A stretch of 64,000 nt of DNA from Acidimicrobiales bacterium (GCA_016794585.1 JAEUJM010000005.1:157345-221344); one strand, 5' to 3'; shown: positions 27,276-36,006, counted from the stretch's first letter. A program made the numbers and translations. The notes: generated from the sequence alone by a model not told the origin.

Positions 27276-28676
27276 TCAGCCGGCGCTGGCCGAGTAGTCA
27301 CCCTCGAGGGCGGCGACGTAGGCGTCGTCGCAGGCGAAGCCCTCACCCTCGGGCGCGTGGCGCACGAAGGCGCCGCCCTCGACCTGGAGGACGACGGTGC
27401 ACGGGGGCCCGCTGTTGGTGGACGGGTCGGTCGGGGCGTGGAGGCCTCCGCCGGTCCACTCGGTGACCGAGCCGGCGGTGTCGAGCACGCAGGTGCGGGT
27501 GAGGTTCCCCTCGTCGTCGCAGGTCTTGGCCGCATCGGCGAACAGCAGCCAGCCCGACATCGACTGGGCGCCGAGGAGGGCGACCTTGCCGTCGATGGCC
27601 TCGACCAGCTCGATGTACTGCGCGGTGGCGGGGTTGGAGTCGGCCTCCTCGAACGGCACGAAGGCGTTGCGGATGGAGGTGCCCTCGGCGGCGTCGCCGG
27701 CGGCGTCCAGGTAGGCCTGGTCGTAGAAGTTGGCGTCCTGGAGAGTGACCTCGGGGGCGTAGTCGATCTCGCTCATGGCCTGCTGGAGCGCCGCCAGGTT
27801 CTCGCCCTCACCGACGAAGTTCAGCCAGGTGACCCCGGCATCCTTGATGGCGTTGGCGAAGGGGGCCCAGTTGGCCTCACCGAGCACGTTGTAGGTCTGC
27901 TCGTAGACGATGGTGGCGTCGTTCTGCTCGTACGCCTCCTTGGTGCGCTCGGCCTGCACCGTGAGGGTGGCGAGGTCGGCGTACACGATGCCCACGGCGT
28001 CGAGGGCGTCGGGGTTCTCCTCGGCGAGGATCTGGAGGGCACCGACCGGGAACTGGTTCGACGGGTTGGGGACCGGCTGCACCGTCCGGCTCTCCTGCAC
28101 GACGCCCTCGCCGGACACGCCGGCCTTCTCGGGGGTCACGGAGAACCCGGAGATGTCGATGAGGCCACAGGCCTTGCCGGTGGTCTCCCACAGGTTGTCC
28201 TGCACGGCGCCGCCGCCGACCATGGCGAACTCCTGGTCGCAGGCGGCGTCGAGCTGGGGCTGGTAGTTGCTGATGGCGGCGTCGTACTGGGTCAGCTCGA
28301 GCTGGCGGCCGTTGATGCCGCCCTGCCCGTTGCACCACTCGACGAACGCCTCGCCGGCGTCGAAGATCTCCTGGTTGAGACCCGGGCGGCCGGTGAAGCC
28401 GGGATCGGCGACGGTACCGACGGCGATGGCGTCGTCCGAGATGCCCTGCACCTCGGCCGGGTCGGACGGGGCGGTCGTCGTGGTGGTCTCACCGCTGCCC
28501 TCGCCGCACGGCGACTCCATGTCGCCGAAGGTCTCGCCCCCGCCGTCGGCGGCGGCGGTGGTGTCCGTGGACCCTCCGGTGTCGTCGGTCCCCGAGGCGT
28601 CCTCGCCCCGGCTCGAACAAGCCCCGGCGACGAGCACCAAGGCGGCCAGCACGACGACCAGTCGGCGCAGCTTCAT
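27276..28676 (-). CDS. LIV-type ABC substrate-binding lipoprotein (tandem copy 1)
   Basis: A 466-residue lipoprotein: signal ending in the lipobox LVAGAC (Cys20), Thr/Asp-rich linker, and a binding domain with CGEGSG, GISDDAIAVGTVADPGF and FVEWCNGQGGINGRQLE. The ATG at 28676 has a GGGGGA ribosome site. It is the binding protein nearest the fused permease and likely feeds it. It is about two-thirds identical by eye to the next lipoprotein upstream, a recent duplication. A CTGAC-N5-GTCAG palindrome sits 85 bases before the start. Confidence 0.9.
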   Translation of the reverse strand: MKLRRLVVVLAALVLVAGACSSRGEDASGTDDTGGSTDTTAAADGGGETFGDMESPCGEGSGETTTTTAPSDPAEVQGISDDAIAVGTVADPGFTGRPGLNQEIFDAGEAFVEWCNGQGGINGRQLELTQYDAAISNYQPQLDAACDQEFAMVGGGAVQDNLWETTGKACGLIDISGFSVTPEKAGVSGEGVVQESRTVQPVPNPSNQFPVGALQILAEENPDALDAVGIVYADLATLTVQAERTKEAYEQNDATIVYEQTYNVLGEANWAPFANAIKDAGVTWLNFVGEGENLAALQQAMSEIDYAPEVTLQDANFYDQAYLDAAGDAAEGTSIRNAFVPFEEADSNPATAQYIELVEAIDGKVALLGAQSMSGWLLFADAAKTCDDEGNLTRTCVLDTAGSVTEWTGGGLHAPTDPSTNSGPPCTVVLQVEGGAFVRHAPEGEGFACDDAYVAALEGDYSASAG

Positions 28677-28760
28677 GAGTTCCCCCTGTATCGGTCTTCC
28701 ACGATCCCGTGCGGGCCGACAGCGTCCCCCACGGCGGCGCACATCATGGCACAGGTCTTT

Positions 28761-28775
28761 CTGACGGGGAGTCAG
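28761..28775. promoter_or_regulatory. CTGAC-N5-GTCAG palindrome, candidate repressor operator
   Basis: CTGACGGGGAGTCAG has perfect 5-bp arms and a 5-base centre, 85-99 bases upstream of the lipoprotein start at 28676. The same arms and nearly the same centre occur at 52598-52612. The size suits a TetR-type dimer. Confidence 0.5.
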
Positions 28776-28778
28776 GTC

Positions 28779-28797
28779 CGCGCGGCCGGCCCGCGCG
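28779..28797 (-). terminator. GC hairpin immediately after a lipoprotein gene
   Basis: CGCGCGG-CCGGC-CCGCGCG forms a 7-bp stem starting at the base after the stop codon of the gene at 28798-30192. It may end or attenuate that transcript before the second binding-protein gene. Confidence 0.5.
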
Positions 28798-30192
28798 TCA
28801 CCCGCTGGTCGAGTAGTCGCCGACGAGGGTGAGTGGGTCACCTGTGCACTCGAAGCCCTCGTCCGGGGCGGTGCGCACGAAGGCGCCGTCGCGCACCTGG
28901 AGGATGACCGTGCAGTCCTGGGTCCCGGCCGTCATCGACGGGTCGGACGGTGCGTGCAGGCCGCCTCCGGTCCACTCCGTGACCGACGCCGCGGTGTCGA
29001 GGACGCACGACCGCGTGAGGGTGCCCTCGTCGTCGCAGGCCTTGGCCGACTGGGCGAACAGCAGCCAGCCCGACATGCTCTGCGCCCCCAGCAGTGCGAC
29101 CTTTCCGTCGATCCCCTCCACGAGGTCGACGTAGGTCTGCGTGGCCGGGCTCTGGTCGGCCTCCTCGAAAGGCACGAAGGCGGTGCGGATGTAGGTGCCC
29201 TCGGCCGCGTCGCCCGCCGCATCGAGATAGGCCTGGTCATAGAAGTTGGTCTCCTGGAGGGTGACCTCGGGCGTGTAGTCGATCTCGCTCATCGCCTGCT
29301 GGAGGAGCGCCAGGTTGGCGCCCTCGCCGATGAAGGTGAACCACTCGACGCCGGCGTTCTTCAGCCCCTGGGCGAACGGCGCCCAGTTCGCCTCGCCGAT
29401 GACGTTGTAGGCCTGCTCCGAGACCACGGTGGCGCCGAGGGCCTCGTAGGCCTCGATGGTCTTGTCGGCCTGGATCTGGAGGGTGGCGATGTCGCCGTAG
29501 ACGATCCCGAAGTGGTCGAGCGCGTCCTCTTGGTCCTCCATCAACACCCGCATCGGGCTCACCGCGTACCGGTCCGAGGTGTTGGGCAGCGGCTGGACGG
29601 CCCGAAGGCGCTCGATCTCGGAGGGGTCCGCGGAGCCCGACTTCTCGGGGGTCACCGAGAAGCCGGCGATGTCGATGAGCCCGCAGGCGGCGCCGGTGGA
29701 CACCCAGAGGTTGTCCTGCACGGCGCCGTCTCCGACGATGGCGAACTCGCGCCCACAGGCCTCCTCCATCCGCGCCTGGTACTCCGTGTACTTCGCGTCG
29801 TACTGCGTGAGCTCGAGCGGTCGGCCGTTGATGCCCCCCTGCTCGTTGCACCAGCCGACGAACGCCTCGCCGGCGTCGAAGATCTCCTGGTTCAGGCCCG
29901 GTCGGGCGGTGAAGCCGGGATCGGCGACGGTGCCGACCGCGATGGCGTCGGCGGTGACGCCCTGGGTCTCCTCGGAGCCTCCCTCGGGCGCCTGCGGGGC
30001 ACCCTCGCCCTCCCCGCACGGCGACGCCATGTCACCGAAGGCCTCACCGGCGCCGGGACCCCTCGGGGCGCTGGTCGCGGTGGTCGCACTGGCGCCTCCG
30101 TCGCCGCCCGACGGATCGTCCCCCCGGTCGCTGCACGCTGCGGCGACCAGCATCAGGATCGCCAGTGCGCCCCACCACCTGCGTCGGGTCAT
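28798..30192 (-). CDS. LIV-type ABC substrate-binding lipoprotein (tandem copy 2)
   Basis: A 464-residue paralogue of the adjacent lipoprotein. The start is ATG 30192 with a GGGGGGAGA ribosome site, giving a signal with lipobox LVAAAC (Cys20). Shared blocks include IAVGTVADPGFTARPGLNQE, GVTADAIA, FVGWCNEQGGINGRPLE and LLGAQSMSGWLLF. Most substitutions fall in the middle lobe. It may provide a second ligand specificity for the same membrane complex, since there is no second permease; this is inference. It is divergent from the F420 enzyme at 30269. Confidence 0.9.
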   Translation of the reverse strand: MTRRRWWGALAILMLVAAACSDRGDDPSGGDGGASATTATSAPRGPGAGEAFGDMASPCGEGEGAPQAPEGGSEETQGVTADAIAVGTVADPGFTARPGLNQEIFDAGEAFVGWCNEQGGINGRPLELTQYDAKYTEYQARMEEACGREFAIVGDGAVQDNLWVSTGAACGLIDIAGFSVTPEKSGSADPSEIERLRAVQPLPNTSDRYAVSPMRVLMEDQEDALDHFGIVYGDIATLQIQADKTIEAYEALGATVVSEQAYNVIGEANWAPFAQGLKNAGVEWFTFIGEGANLALLQQAMSEIDYTPEVTLQETNFYDQAYLDAAGDAAEGTYIRTAFVPFEEADQSPATQTYVDLVEGIDGKVALLGAQSMSGWLLFAQSAKACDDEGTLTRSCVLDTAASVTEWTGGGLHAPSDPSMTAGTQDCTVILQVRDGAFVRTAPDEGFECTGDPLTLVGDYSTSG

Positions 30193-30256
30193 CGTCGGTC
30201 TCCCCCCGGCTCGAGCCGCGCCATGCTGGCACACCGCCCCTCCCCCGGGGCATCGG

Positions 30257-30262
30257 TAACGT
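30257..30262 (+). promoter_or_regulatory. -10 element for a probable leaderless transcript
   Basis: TAACGT ends six bases before the GTG at 30269, the same geometry as at 13412. No convincing -35 hexamer is seen. Confidence 0.4.
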
Positions 30263-30268
30263 GCCGCC

Positions 30269-31270
30269 GTGCGCATCGACACCCAGCTCCGCGCCCCCCT
30301 CGCCGGCGCCGCCGACGAAGCCCGGGCCCTCCACGACGCCGGCTTCGACGGGGTCTTCACCTTCGAGGGCCCCCACGACGTGTTCCTCCCGTTGGCCCCC
30401 GCGGCGGCAGTGGCGGGACTCGACCTCTACACGAACCTGGCCATCGCCTTCCCTCGGAGCCCCACCCACCTCGCCCACATGGCCTACGACCTCCACCAGG
30501 CCTCGGGCGGCCGTTTCGCCCTCGGTCTCGGCACCCAGGTCCGGCCCCACGTCGAGAAGCGGTACGGGTCCACGTGGTCGAAGCCGGTGGCCCGCATGCG
30601 GGAGCTGGTCGAGGCCACCCGGGCCGTGCTCACCTGCTGGCAGGAGGGCGGCCGCCTCGACGTGCACGGCGAGTTCTACGAGCTCACCCTCATGCCGCCC
30701 ACCTTCAACCCCGGCCCCCTCCCGTCGGGCCCGCCGCCGATCTGGGTCGGCGCCCTCGGCCCGAAGATGACCCGCATGGTCGCCGAGGTGGCCGACGGGC
30801 TCCTGGTGCACCCCTTCAACTCGGACCGCTTCGTGCGCGAGCACACGCTGCCGGGCATCGCCGAGGGCCTCGCCACGTCGGGGCGCGACCGCAGCGACTT
30901 CACCCTGGTCTGCGAGACGATCGTGTGCGCGTGGCGCGACGAGCAGGAGCGGGCGGCGGCCGTGGCCGGCGCCAAGGGGCTCCTCGCGTTCTACGGCTCG
31001 ACGCCGGCGTACCGACCGGTGCTCGATGCAGAGGGGGCCGGCGACCTCCAGCCCGAGCTCAACCGGATGACCAAGGAAGGGCGGTGGGCCGAGCTCGGTG
31101 ACCTCATCGACGACGACCTGCTCGGGCGCATCGCGGTCTGCGGCGAGCCGGCCGATGTGGCCCGTCAGATCCACGAGCGCTTCGACGGCGTCGCCGACCG
31201 GCTGGCCTTCTACACCCCCTACGCCATCGACCCCGCCCTCACCGCCGAGGTGCTCGACCGCCTGCGCTGA
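30269..31270 (+). CDS. LLM-class F420-dependent oxidoreductase
   Basis: A 333-residue luciferase-like protein starting at GTG 30269 (MRIDTQLRAPLAGAADEARA). The pattern HDAGFDGVFTFEGPHDVFLP, IAFPRSPTHLAHMAYDLHQ, GRFALGLGTQVRPHVEKRYG and PPPIWVGALGPKMTRMVAEV matches the F420-dependent subgroup with a shortened N-terminus (TIGR03617-like). Substrate unknown. It stands alone between a divergent lipoprotein gene and a strong downstream hairpin. Confidence 0.85.
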   Translation: MRIDTQLRAPLAGAADEARALHDAGFDGVFTFEGPHDVFLPLAPAAAVAGLDLYTNLAIAFPRSPTHLAHMAYDLHQASGGRFALGLGTQVRPHVEKRYGSTWSKPVARMRELVEATRAVLTCWQEGGRLDVHGEFYELTLMPPTFNPGPLPSGPPPIWVGALGPKMTRMVAEVADGLLVHPFNSDRFVREHTLPGIAEGLATSGRDRSDFTLVCETIVCAWRDEQERAAAVAGAKGLLAFYGSTPAYRPVLDAEGAGDLQPELNRMTKEGRWAELGDLIDDDLLGRIAVCGEPADVARQIHERFDGVADRLAFYTPYAIDPALTAEVLDRLR

Positions 31271-31303
31271 TCGCCTCGCCCGCCGTCTCCGCCCAAAGCA
31301 CCG

Positions 31304-31353
31304 CTTCCGGGTACTCGTAGGTGTTGTGCAGAACACATGCGAGTACCCAGAAG
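31304..31353. terminator. long imperfect hairpin between convergent genes
   Basis: Outer arms CTTC/GAAG, main arms GGGTACTCG (31309) and CGAGTACCC (31340), and inner arms GTGTT/AACAC together form a stem of about 18 pairs with two small internal loops. It lies between the converging F420-enzyme and hydrolase genes, so termination in both directions is likely. It is less GC-rich than its surroundings. Confidence 0.65.
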
Positions 31354-31375
31354 GCGAGATCCTGGCTGGGTCGGG

Positions 31376-32242
31376 TTACAGGCGCTCGGCGACGCTGGCG
31401 CAGGCGTCGGCCAGGGGCGGGGCGAACTCGGGCCGGGCGCAGAGCACGTGGCCGTGCTTGGTGAGGTGGATCTCCGAGCCCTTGATGGACCGGGCCATGT
31501 CCAGCTGCGTCTCGGGCTGGATGGCGCGGTCCTCGGTGGTCACGAGCACCGTCGTGGGGACGTCGATGTCTCCGATCCACGGGGCGGCGTCGTAGTTGCC
31601 GATGGCGTGCCCGGCCTCCATCAGCACACGCGGGTCGTGGCGGCGCATCTCCGCCGCCGCCCAGCGCTGGAGCGAGTTGGGACGGGCCCGATCCTGGCGG
31701 ATGGGCATGAGCCGCTGCACCGAGCGACTGGGCAGGTGGGCGGCCAGCTGCCCCATGCGGGTGGTGGCGGCCAGCGTGGCCATGGTGCTCGTGAAGACGT
31801 ACCGCTCGCGCCCGCCCTTCACGAACGAATGCCCGGTGGCGCACAGCACGAGCCCCCGCACCTTCTCGGGGTGGCGCTTCCAGAGCAGCTGCGACACCGG
31901 ACCGCCCATCGAGTAGCCCACGGCGATGACAGGGCCGGCGTCCAGCTCGTCGATCAGCGCGGCGGCGTCGTCGGCACAGTCGGCCAGGCGGAACCGGCGC
32001 AGGGCCCGGATGCCGCGGCCGTGGCCACGCAGGTCCGGGGCGATGATGCGGAAGTGCCGGCCGAGCGTCTCGTACACCTGGAACCAGTTGAGGCCGGCGC
32101 TGGCGATCCACCCGTGCAGCAGCAGCAGGGTCGGGGCGCCGGGCGGCCCTTCCACTTCGCGGACGAAGGTGCGCCCGCGGCCGGGCAGCTCGACCCGCCG
32201 CCCCAGGGGCAACAGGGGTCCTTCCGGTGCCGCGGCGTCCAC
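31376..32242 (-). CDS. alpha/beta hydrolase
   Basis: A 288-residue alpha/beta-fold hydrolase. The oxyanion segment is [18 protein letters not shown], the region before the nucleophile [12 protein letters not shown], the nucleophile elbow GYSMGG, and a late His in [14 protein letters not shown]. It probably cleaves an ester, lactone or C-C bond of a small hydrophobic substrate. The start is GTG 32242 because GGGGAAGGAAG precedes it; a GTG eight codons upstream (32266) is possible. It is 53 bases downstream of the epimerase gene on the same strand and may be co-transcribed. Confidence 0.8.
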   Translation of the reverse strand: MDAAAPEGPLLPLGRRVELPGRGRTFVREVEGPPGAPTLLLLHGWIASAGLNWFQVYETLGRHFRIIAPDLRGHGRGIRALRRFRLADCADDAAALIDELDAGPVIAVGYSMGGPVSQLLWKRHPEKVRGLVLCATGHSFVKGGRERYVFTSTMATLAATTRMGQLAAHLPSRSVQRLMPIRQDRARPNSLQRWAAAEMRRHDPRVLMEAGHAIGNYDAAPWIGDIDVPTTVLVTTEDRAIQPETQLDMARSIKGSEIHLTKHGHVLCARPEFAPPLADACASVAERL

Positions 32243-32295
32243 GACTGCACTTCCTTCCCCCACCACGGCCGAGTGTAGGCACCCCGTCTGCGGGG

Positions 32296-33303
32296 TCAGG
32301 ACAACCGGGGGACGTCCTTGGGCTTCAGGTGGCCCTCGGCGAGCAGCCAGCGCAGGGTGTCGGCCACGGTCTCGGCCGCCGGTCGCAGGGTCACGTCGAG
32401 GGCGGCGAGGGTGGCCGAGTCGTCCGTCGGCACCCCCTTGGTGAGGAAGACCATGCCCTCGTAGGTGATGCTCAGGTTGGCGGGGATCACCCGCATCAGC
32501 AGGTCGTTGAACCGGCCCACGGTGCGCAGCAGGCGCGGCGGCGACGGGATGCGCCGGCAGCGGCCGCACACCTCGACCATCAGGTCGGCCAGCGCCTCGG
32601 TGGTGAAGAAGTGGCCGCCGAGGAGGAACCGGCGGGGACCCTGCCCGGGCTCGACGGCGCGGGTGATGACCGTGGCGAGGTCGCGGACGTCGAGCACGGT
32701 CATGCCGCCCGTGGTCATCGGCAGGCCGCTGCGCACCAGGGTGCCGGCGGCCCGCACCTGCTCGGTGAGGGTCGGGTCGTCCGGGCCCCAGATCCCGCCC
32801 GGGTAGACGATGGTGACCGGGGCGCCGTCCTCCTGGAGCCCTCGGGCCACCTGCTCGGCGCCGACCTTCGAACGGCCGTACGCGCTGGTCGGCGCCGCCA
32901 TCGGGGTGTCGAGATCGATCACGGGCCCCGGCGGCGGGAACAGCGAGGCCACGCTCGAGACGTGGACGATGGGGTCGGCGCCCGCTGCGGCCGCGGCCGC
33001 GAGCACGTTGCGCGCCGCCTCGGGGTTGGTGCGCAGGACCTCCTCGGCCCGACGCCGCTCGTTCGTGACGATCGCGGCGGCGTGGACCACGGCGTCGCAG
33101 CCGTCGAGGGCCCGCTCGATCGATGCCGGGTCGAGCACGTCGCCCACCACCCGGTCGGGGCCCGGAGCGCCGAGCGCGCCGAACACCCGGTCGACCTTGG
33201 CGGGGTCGCGCACGAGCAACCGCACGTCGTGGCCGGCGGCGCCCAGCGCCGCCGCCGCGTGGCTGCCCGCGAACCCCGTCCCCCCCGTCACCAGAACGCG
33301 CAC
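32296..33303 (-). CDS. NAD-dependent epimerase/dehydratase (extended SDR)
   Basis: A 335-residue extended short-chain dehydrogenase. The dinucleotide motif is [20 protein letters not shown] at the N-terminus. The region includes [23 protein letters not shown] and the catalytic YGRSK (Tyr-x-x-x-Lys). It is of the type acting on NDP-sugars, dihydroflavonols or 3-beta-hydroxysteroids. The GTG at 33303 places the glycine motif at the usual N-terminal position. It is divergent from the response regulator; the 75 bases between them hold the TTCTCA repeats. Confidence 0.82.
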   Translation of the reverse strand: MRVLVTGGTGFAGSHAAAALGAAGHDVRLLVRDPAKVDRVFGALGAPGPDRVVGDVLDPASIERALDGCDAVVHAAAIVTNERRRAEEVLRTNPEAARNVLAAAAAAGADPIVHVSSVASLFPPPGPVIDLDTPMAAPTSAYGRSKVGAEQVARGLQEDGAPVTIVYPGGIWGPDDPTLTEQVRAAGTLVRSGLPMTTGGMTVLDVRDLATVITRAVEPGQGPRRFLLGGHFFTTEALADLMVEVCGRCRRIPSPPRLLRTVGRFNDLLMRVIPANLSITYEGMVFLTKGVPTDDSATLAALDVTLRPAAETVADTLRWLLAEGHLKPKDVPRLS

Positions 33304-33338
33304 CGCCCCATGATGACGCGGAGACGACGCGGAGGTCG

Positions 33339-33356
33339 TTCTCATGGGGTTCTCAG
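33339..33356 (+). promoter_or_regulatory. TTCTCA direct repeats upstream of the response regulator
   Basis: TTCTCAT (33339) and TTCTCAG (33350) are direct repeats 11 bases apart, one helical turn, ending 22 bases before the GTG at 33379. This is the layout of an OmpR-family operator and suggests autoregulation. The same pair is found at 35989-36006. Confidence 0.6.
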
Positions 33357-33378
33357 CTTCGGGCGCGATGCTTGGCCC

Positions 33379-34068
33379 GTGCCGGAGCGAGGGGTGCGGG
33401 TCTTGGTGGTGGACGACGACGCCGGCGTCCGCCAGGCCATCCGCCGCGCGCTCCTGCTCGAGGGCCACGAGGTGGCGCTGGCCGAGGACGGGGTGGAGGC
33501 GCTGCGCTCCGTCGCGGAGGCGCCGCCCGACGCGATCGTCCTCGACGTGATGATGCCCCGCCTCGACGGGATCGAGGTGTGCCGCACGCTCCGGGAGCGG
33601 GGCGACCGCACACCGGTGCTCGTGCTCACCGCCAAGCACCGCCTCAGCGAACGGGTCGCCGGCCTCGACGCCGGCGCCGACGACTACCTGGTCAAGCCCT
33701 TCGCCCTCGAGGAGCTGCTGGCCCGCCTGCGGGCCCTGCTCCGTCGGGCCGCGCCGGCGGAGGACGGTTCCCCGCACACCCTCGCCGACCTCACCCTCGA
33801 CCCCACCAGCCGCATCGTCCGCCGCGGGGAGCGGGAGGTGGCGCTCACCCGCACCGAGTTCTCGCTGCTCGAGCTGCTGGTGGCCAACGCCGGCCAGGTG
33901 CTCACCCGGGAGCTGATCATGGACCGCATCTGGGGGTATGACTTCGCCACGTCGTCGAACTCGCTCGACGTGTACATCGGGTACCTGCGGCGCAAGACCG
34001 AGGCGGAGGGCGAGCCCCGCCTCATCCAGACGGTGCGGGGCGTGGGCTACGTGGCCCGCACCTCGTGA
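33379..34068 (+). CDS. OmpR-family response regulator (MprA-like)
   Basis: A 229-residue regulator. The receiver domain has the acidic pocket VVDDD, phospho-acceptor Asp56 in IVLDVMMP and Lys106 in VKPF. The C-terminal winged helix includes [20 protein letters not shown] and [12 protein letters not shown]. Sequence and pairing with the next gene resemble mycobacterial MprA, a regulator of envelope stress responses. The start is GTG 33379; GATGCT six bases upstream may be a -10 for a leaderless transcript. It is followed after 19 bases by the sensor kinase. Confidence 0.9.
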   Translation: MPERGVRVLVVDDDAGVRQAIRRALLLEGHEVALAEDGVEALRSVAEAPPDAIVLDVMMPRLDGIEVCRTLRERGDRTPVLVLTAKHRLSERVAGLDAGADDYLVKPFALEELLARLRALLRRAAPAEDGSPHTLADLTLDPTSRIVRRGEREVALTRTEFSLLELLVANAGQVLTRELIMDRIWGYDFATSSNSLDVYIGYLRRKTEAEGEPRLIQTVRGVGYVARTS

Positions 34069-34087
34069 CCGGCACCGGCGGCCGCCC

Positions 34088-35401
34088 GTGAACCTCCGCA
34101 CCCGCCTGACCGTCCTCGTGGCGGTGGCCGTGGGCTGCTCGGTGGTGCTCGTGGCCGTGGTGGCCACCCTCACCACCCGCAACGAGCTGCGCAACGGGGT
34201 GGACGAGGCCCTCCAGCAACGGGCCCTGGCCGTGGCCGACCCCCGTCGCGGCGGACCCGGGCCCCCGCGTGACCCCCTGGGTGCCGGCGACACCTCCACG
34301 CGCATCTTCGACGAGGAGGGCAACGTGGTCGACGGCGTCGAGGTCACCCCCGGCACCGGCCTCACCGAGCGCGACCTGGACGTGGCTGCCGGCATCGAGG
34401 AGGCGTACTTCCGCGACGCGGAGATCAACGGCGACCACGTGCGCATCCTCACCGTCTCCCTGCGTGACGGCCGGGCCGTCCAGCTCGCCCGGTCGGTCAC
34501 CGGCCTCGACGACACCATCGCCCGGCTCACCCTGATCTACCTGCTCCTCGGTGCCGTCGGGGTCGCCGGCGCGGGGCTCGTCGGCTGGGCGGTCGCCCGC
34601 CGCTCCCTGCGCCCGGTGGACGACCTCGCCGCCGCGGTCGATCGGGTCGCCACCGACCGCGACCTCAGCTCGGAGATCGAGGTCGAGCGCCACGACGAGG
34701 TCGGCAACCTCGCGGAGCGCTTCAACGAGATGCTCCGGGCGCTGCGCGCGTCCCGCCAGCAGCAGCACCAGCTCATCAGTGACGCCAGCCACGAGTTGCG
34801 CACGCCGCTGACCAGCCTGCGGACCAACGTGGACCTGCTCGACCGCCTCGACGAGCTGCCCCCCGAGGACCGAGCCGAGCTGCTCGTCGACCTGAAGGCA
34901 GAGATGGGTGAGCTGAGCGCCCTCGTGACCGAGCTCGTGGACCTGGCCACCGAGGAGGGCCAGGCGGTCGAGCCGATCGAGCCGGTGCGCCTCGACGCCC
35001 TCGTCGAGCGCCTCGCCCGACGCACCGAGCGCCGCACCGGCCACGCCGTGCGCTGTGACCTCGCCCCCACCACCGTGGACGGCCGGCCCAGTCGACTCGA
35101 GCGGGCCGTGGGCAACCTCCTCGACAACGCCGCGAAGTGGAGCCCACCCGGCGGCACCATCGATGTGCGCCTCGCCGACGGCGCGCTGGTGGTGAGCGAC
35201 GAGGGCCCCGGCATCGACGAGGCCGACCTGGCCCGGGTGTTCGACCGCTTCTACCGGGCGGACGCCGCCCGCAGCCGGCCGGGCTCGGGCCTCGGCCTCG
35301 CCATCGTGCGCCAGATCGTGGAGGACCACGGCGGCCGGGTCATCGCCGGCCGGGCCCCGAGTGGAGGGGCGGCGGTGGGCTTCCGCCTACCCGTCCACTG
35401 A
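34088..35401 (+). CDS. HAMP sensor histidine kinase (MprB-like)
   Basis: A 437-residue kinase starting at GTG 34088. Residues 10-30 are TM1, about 31-145 an extracytoplasmic sensor domain, and about 150-172 TM2. HAMP follows (RRSLRPVDDLAAAVDRVA), then the H-box LISDASHELRTPLTS with His235, the N-box VGNLLDNAAKWSP, the G1 box VSDEGPGID, and the G2 box GSGLGLAIVRQI. It phosphorylates the adjacent regulator. Two-component pairs of this type sense cell-envelope stress in mycobacteria; the stimulus here is unknown. Confidence 0.92.
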   Translation: MNLRTRLTVLVAVAVGCSVVLVAVVATLTTRNELRNGVDEALQQRALAVADPRRGGPGPPRDPLGAGDTSTRIFDEEGNVVDGVEVTPGTGLTERDLDVAAGIEEAYFRDAEINGDHVRILTVSLRDGRAVQLARSVTGLDDTIARLTLIYLLLGAVGVAGAGLVGWAVARRSLRPVDDLAAAVDRVATDRDLSSEIEVERHDEVGNLAERFNEMLRALRASRQQQHQLISDASHELRTPLTSLRTNVDLLDRLDELPPEDRAELLVDLKAEMGELSALVTELVDLATEEGQAVEPIEPVRLDALVERLARRTERRTGHAVRCDLAPTTVDGRPSRLERAVGNLLDNAAKWSPPGGTIDVRLADGALVVSDEGPGIDEADLARVFDRFYRADAARSRPGSGLGLAIVRQIVEDHGGRVIAGRAPSGGAAVGFRLPVH

Positions 35402-35419
35402 GACCCGACCGGCACCACG

Positions 35420-35965
35420 TCAGTTCGAGCCGTCGCCGCCGTCGGCCTCGGTGGTGTCGGTGGTGTCGTCGCCCGAGTCGCTGTCGTCACTGCTCCGGTC
35501 GTCCCCCTGCTCCGAGGAGTCGTCACCGCGCTCGTCCTGGAACTGCTCGGGCGGGCCGAACTGGGGGCCGCCACCCTGACCGAAGCCGGGACCGCTCTGG
35601 CCCGGGCCCATCTGGCCCGGGCCCATCTGGCCCGGGCCCCTCTGACCGGGACCCATCGGGCCCTGGTCAGGACCGAAGTGGGCCTCCATCCGACCGCGAC
35701 CGCCGTCGTGGCCGTCATCGCTCGCCTTGGTGCCCACGAAGGTGAGCAGGCTGCCGAGCAGCAGGAAGCCGAGGGCGCCGAGGGCCAGCCACCACCACGC
35801 GAGGGTCACGAGGCCGCCTCGGTGACCGGCCGGCCCAGCCGCCGCGGGCGCCGCCGCCGCTGCCGGCGGGGGCGGAGGCGGTGCGGACTCGGCGGCATCG
35901 GCCGCGGCGGCGGGGGCGCCGGCCACGGGCTCCATCGGTTCGGTGGGGTCGACAGGGTTGCTCAT
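35420..35965 (-). CDS. single-TM protein with Gly-Pro-Gln repeats and acidic tail
   Basis: A 181-residue protein of unknown function. The N-terminus is Ala/Pro-rich (residues 1-48), one TM helix follows (about 50-74, LVTLAWWWLALGALGFLLLG), then a Gly-Pro-Gly-Gln-Met repeat region (about 95-130) and an Asp/Ser/Thr tail. It is disordered outside the helix. It converges with the kinase gene, and its ATG lies 23 bases after a TTCTCA direct repeat identical in layout to that of the response-regulator gene, so it is a likely target of the MprA-like regulator. Confidence 0.7.
   Translation of the reverse strand: MSNPVDPTEPMEPVAGAPAAAADAAESAPPPPPPAAAAAPAAAGPAGHRGGLVTLAWWWLALGALGFLLLGSLLTFVGTKASDDGHDGGRGRMEAHFGPDQGPMGPGQRGPGQMGPGQMGPGQSGPGFGQGGGPQFGPPEQFQDERGDDSSEQGDDRSSDDSDSGDDTTDTTEADGGDGSN
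35596..35655. repeat. 15-bp tandem repeat, four units
   Basis: Units of TCTGGCCCGGGCCCA start at 35596, 35611, 35626 (last base differs) and 35641 (degenerate). Each unit contains the 10-bp palindrome GGCCCGGGCC and encodes the pentapeptide Gly-Pro-Gly-Gln-Met on the minus strand. Copy number could change by slippage without shifting the frame. Confidence 0.8.
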
Positions 35966-35988
35966 GGCCCGGAGTCAAGCGGGTCCTC

Positions 35989-36006
35989 CTGAGAAAACGC
36001 TGAGAA
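35989..36006 (-). promoter_or_regulatory. TTCTCAG direct repeats between divergent genes
   Basis: On the minus strand TTCTCAG occurs twice (36006-36000 and 35995-35989), 11 bases apart, ending 23 bases before the ATG at 35965. On the plus strand the same site covers about -24 to -41 relative to the serine hydrolase start at 36030. It is probably bound by the MprA-like regulator. Confidence 0.6.
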
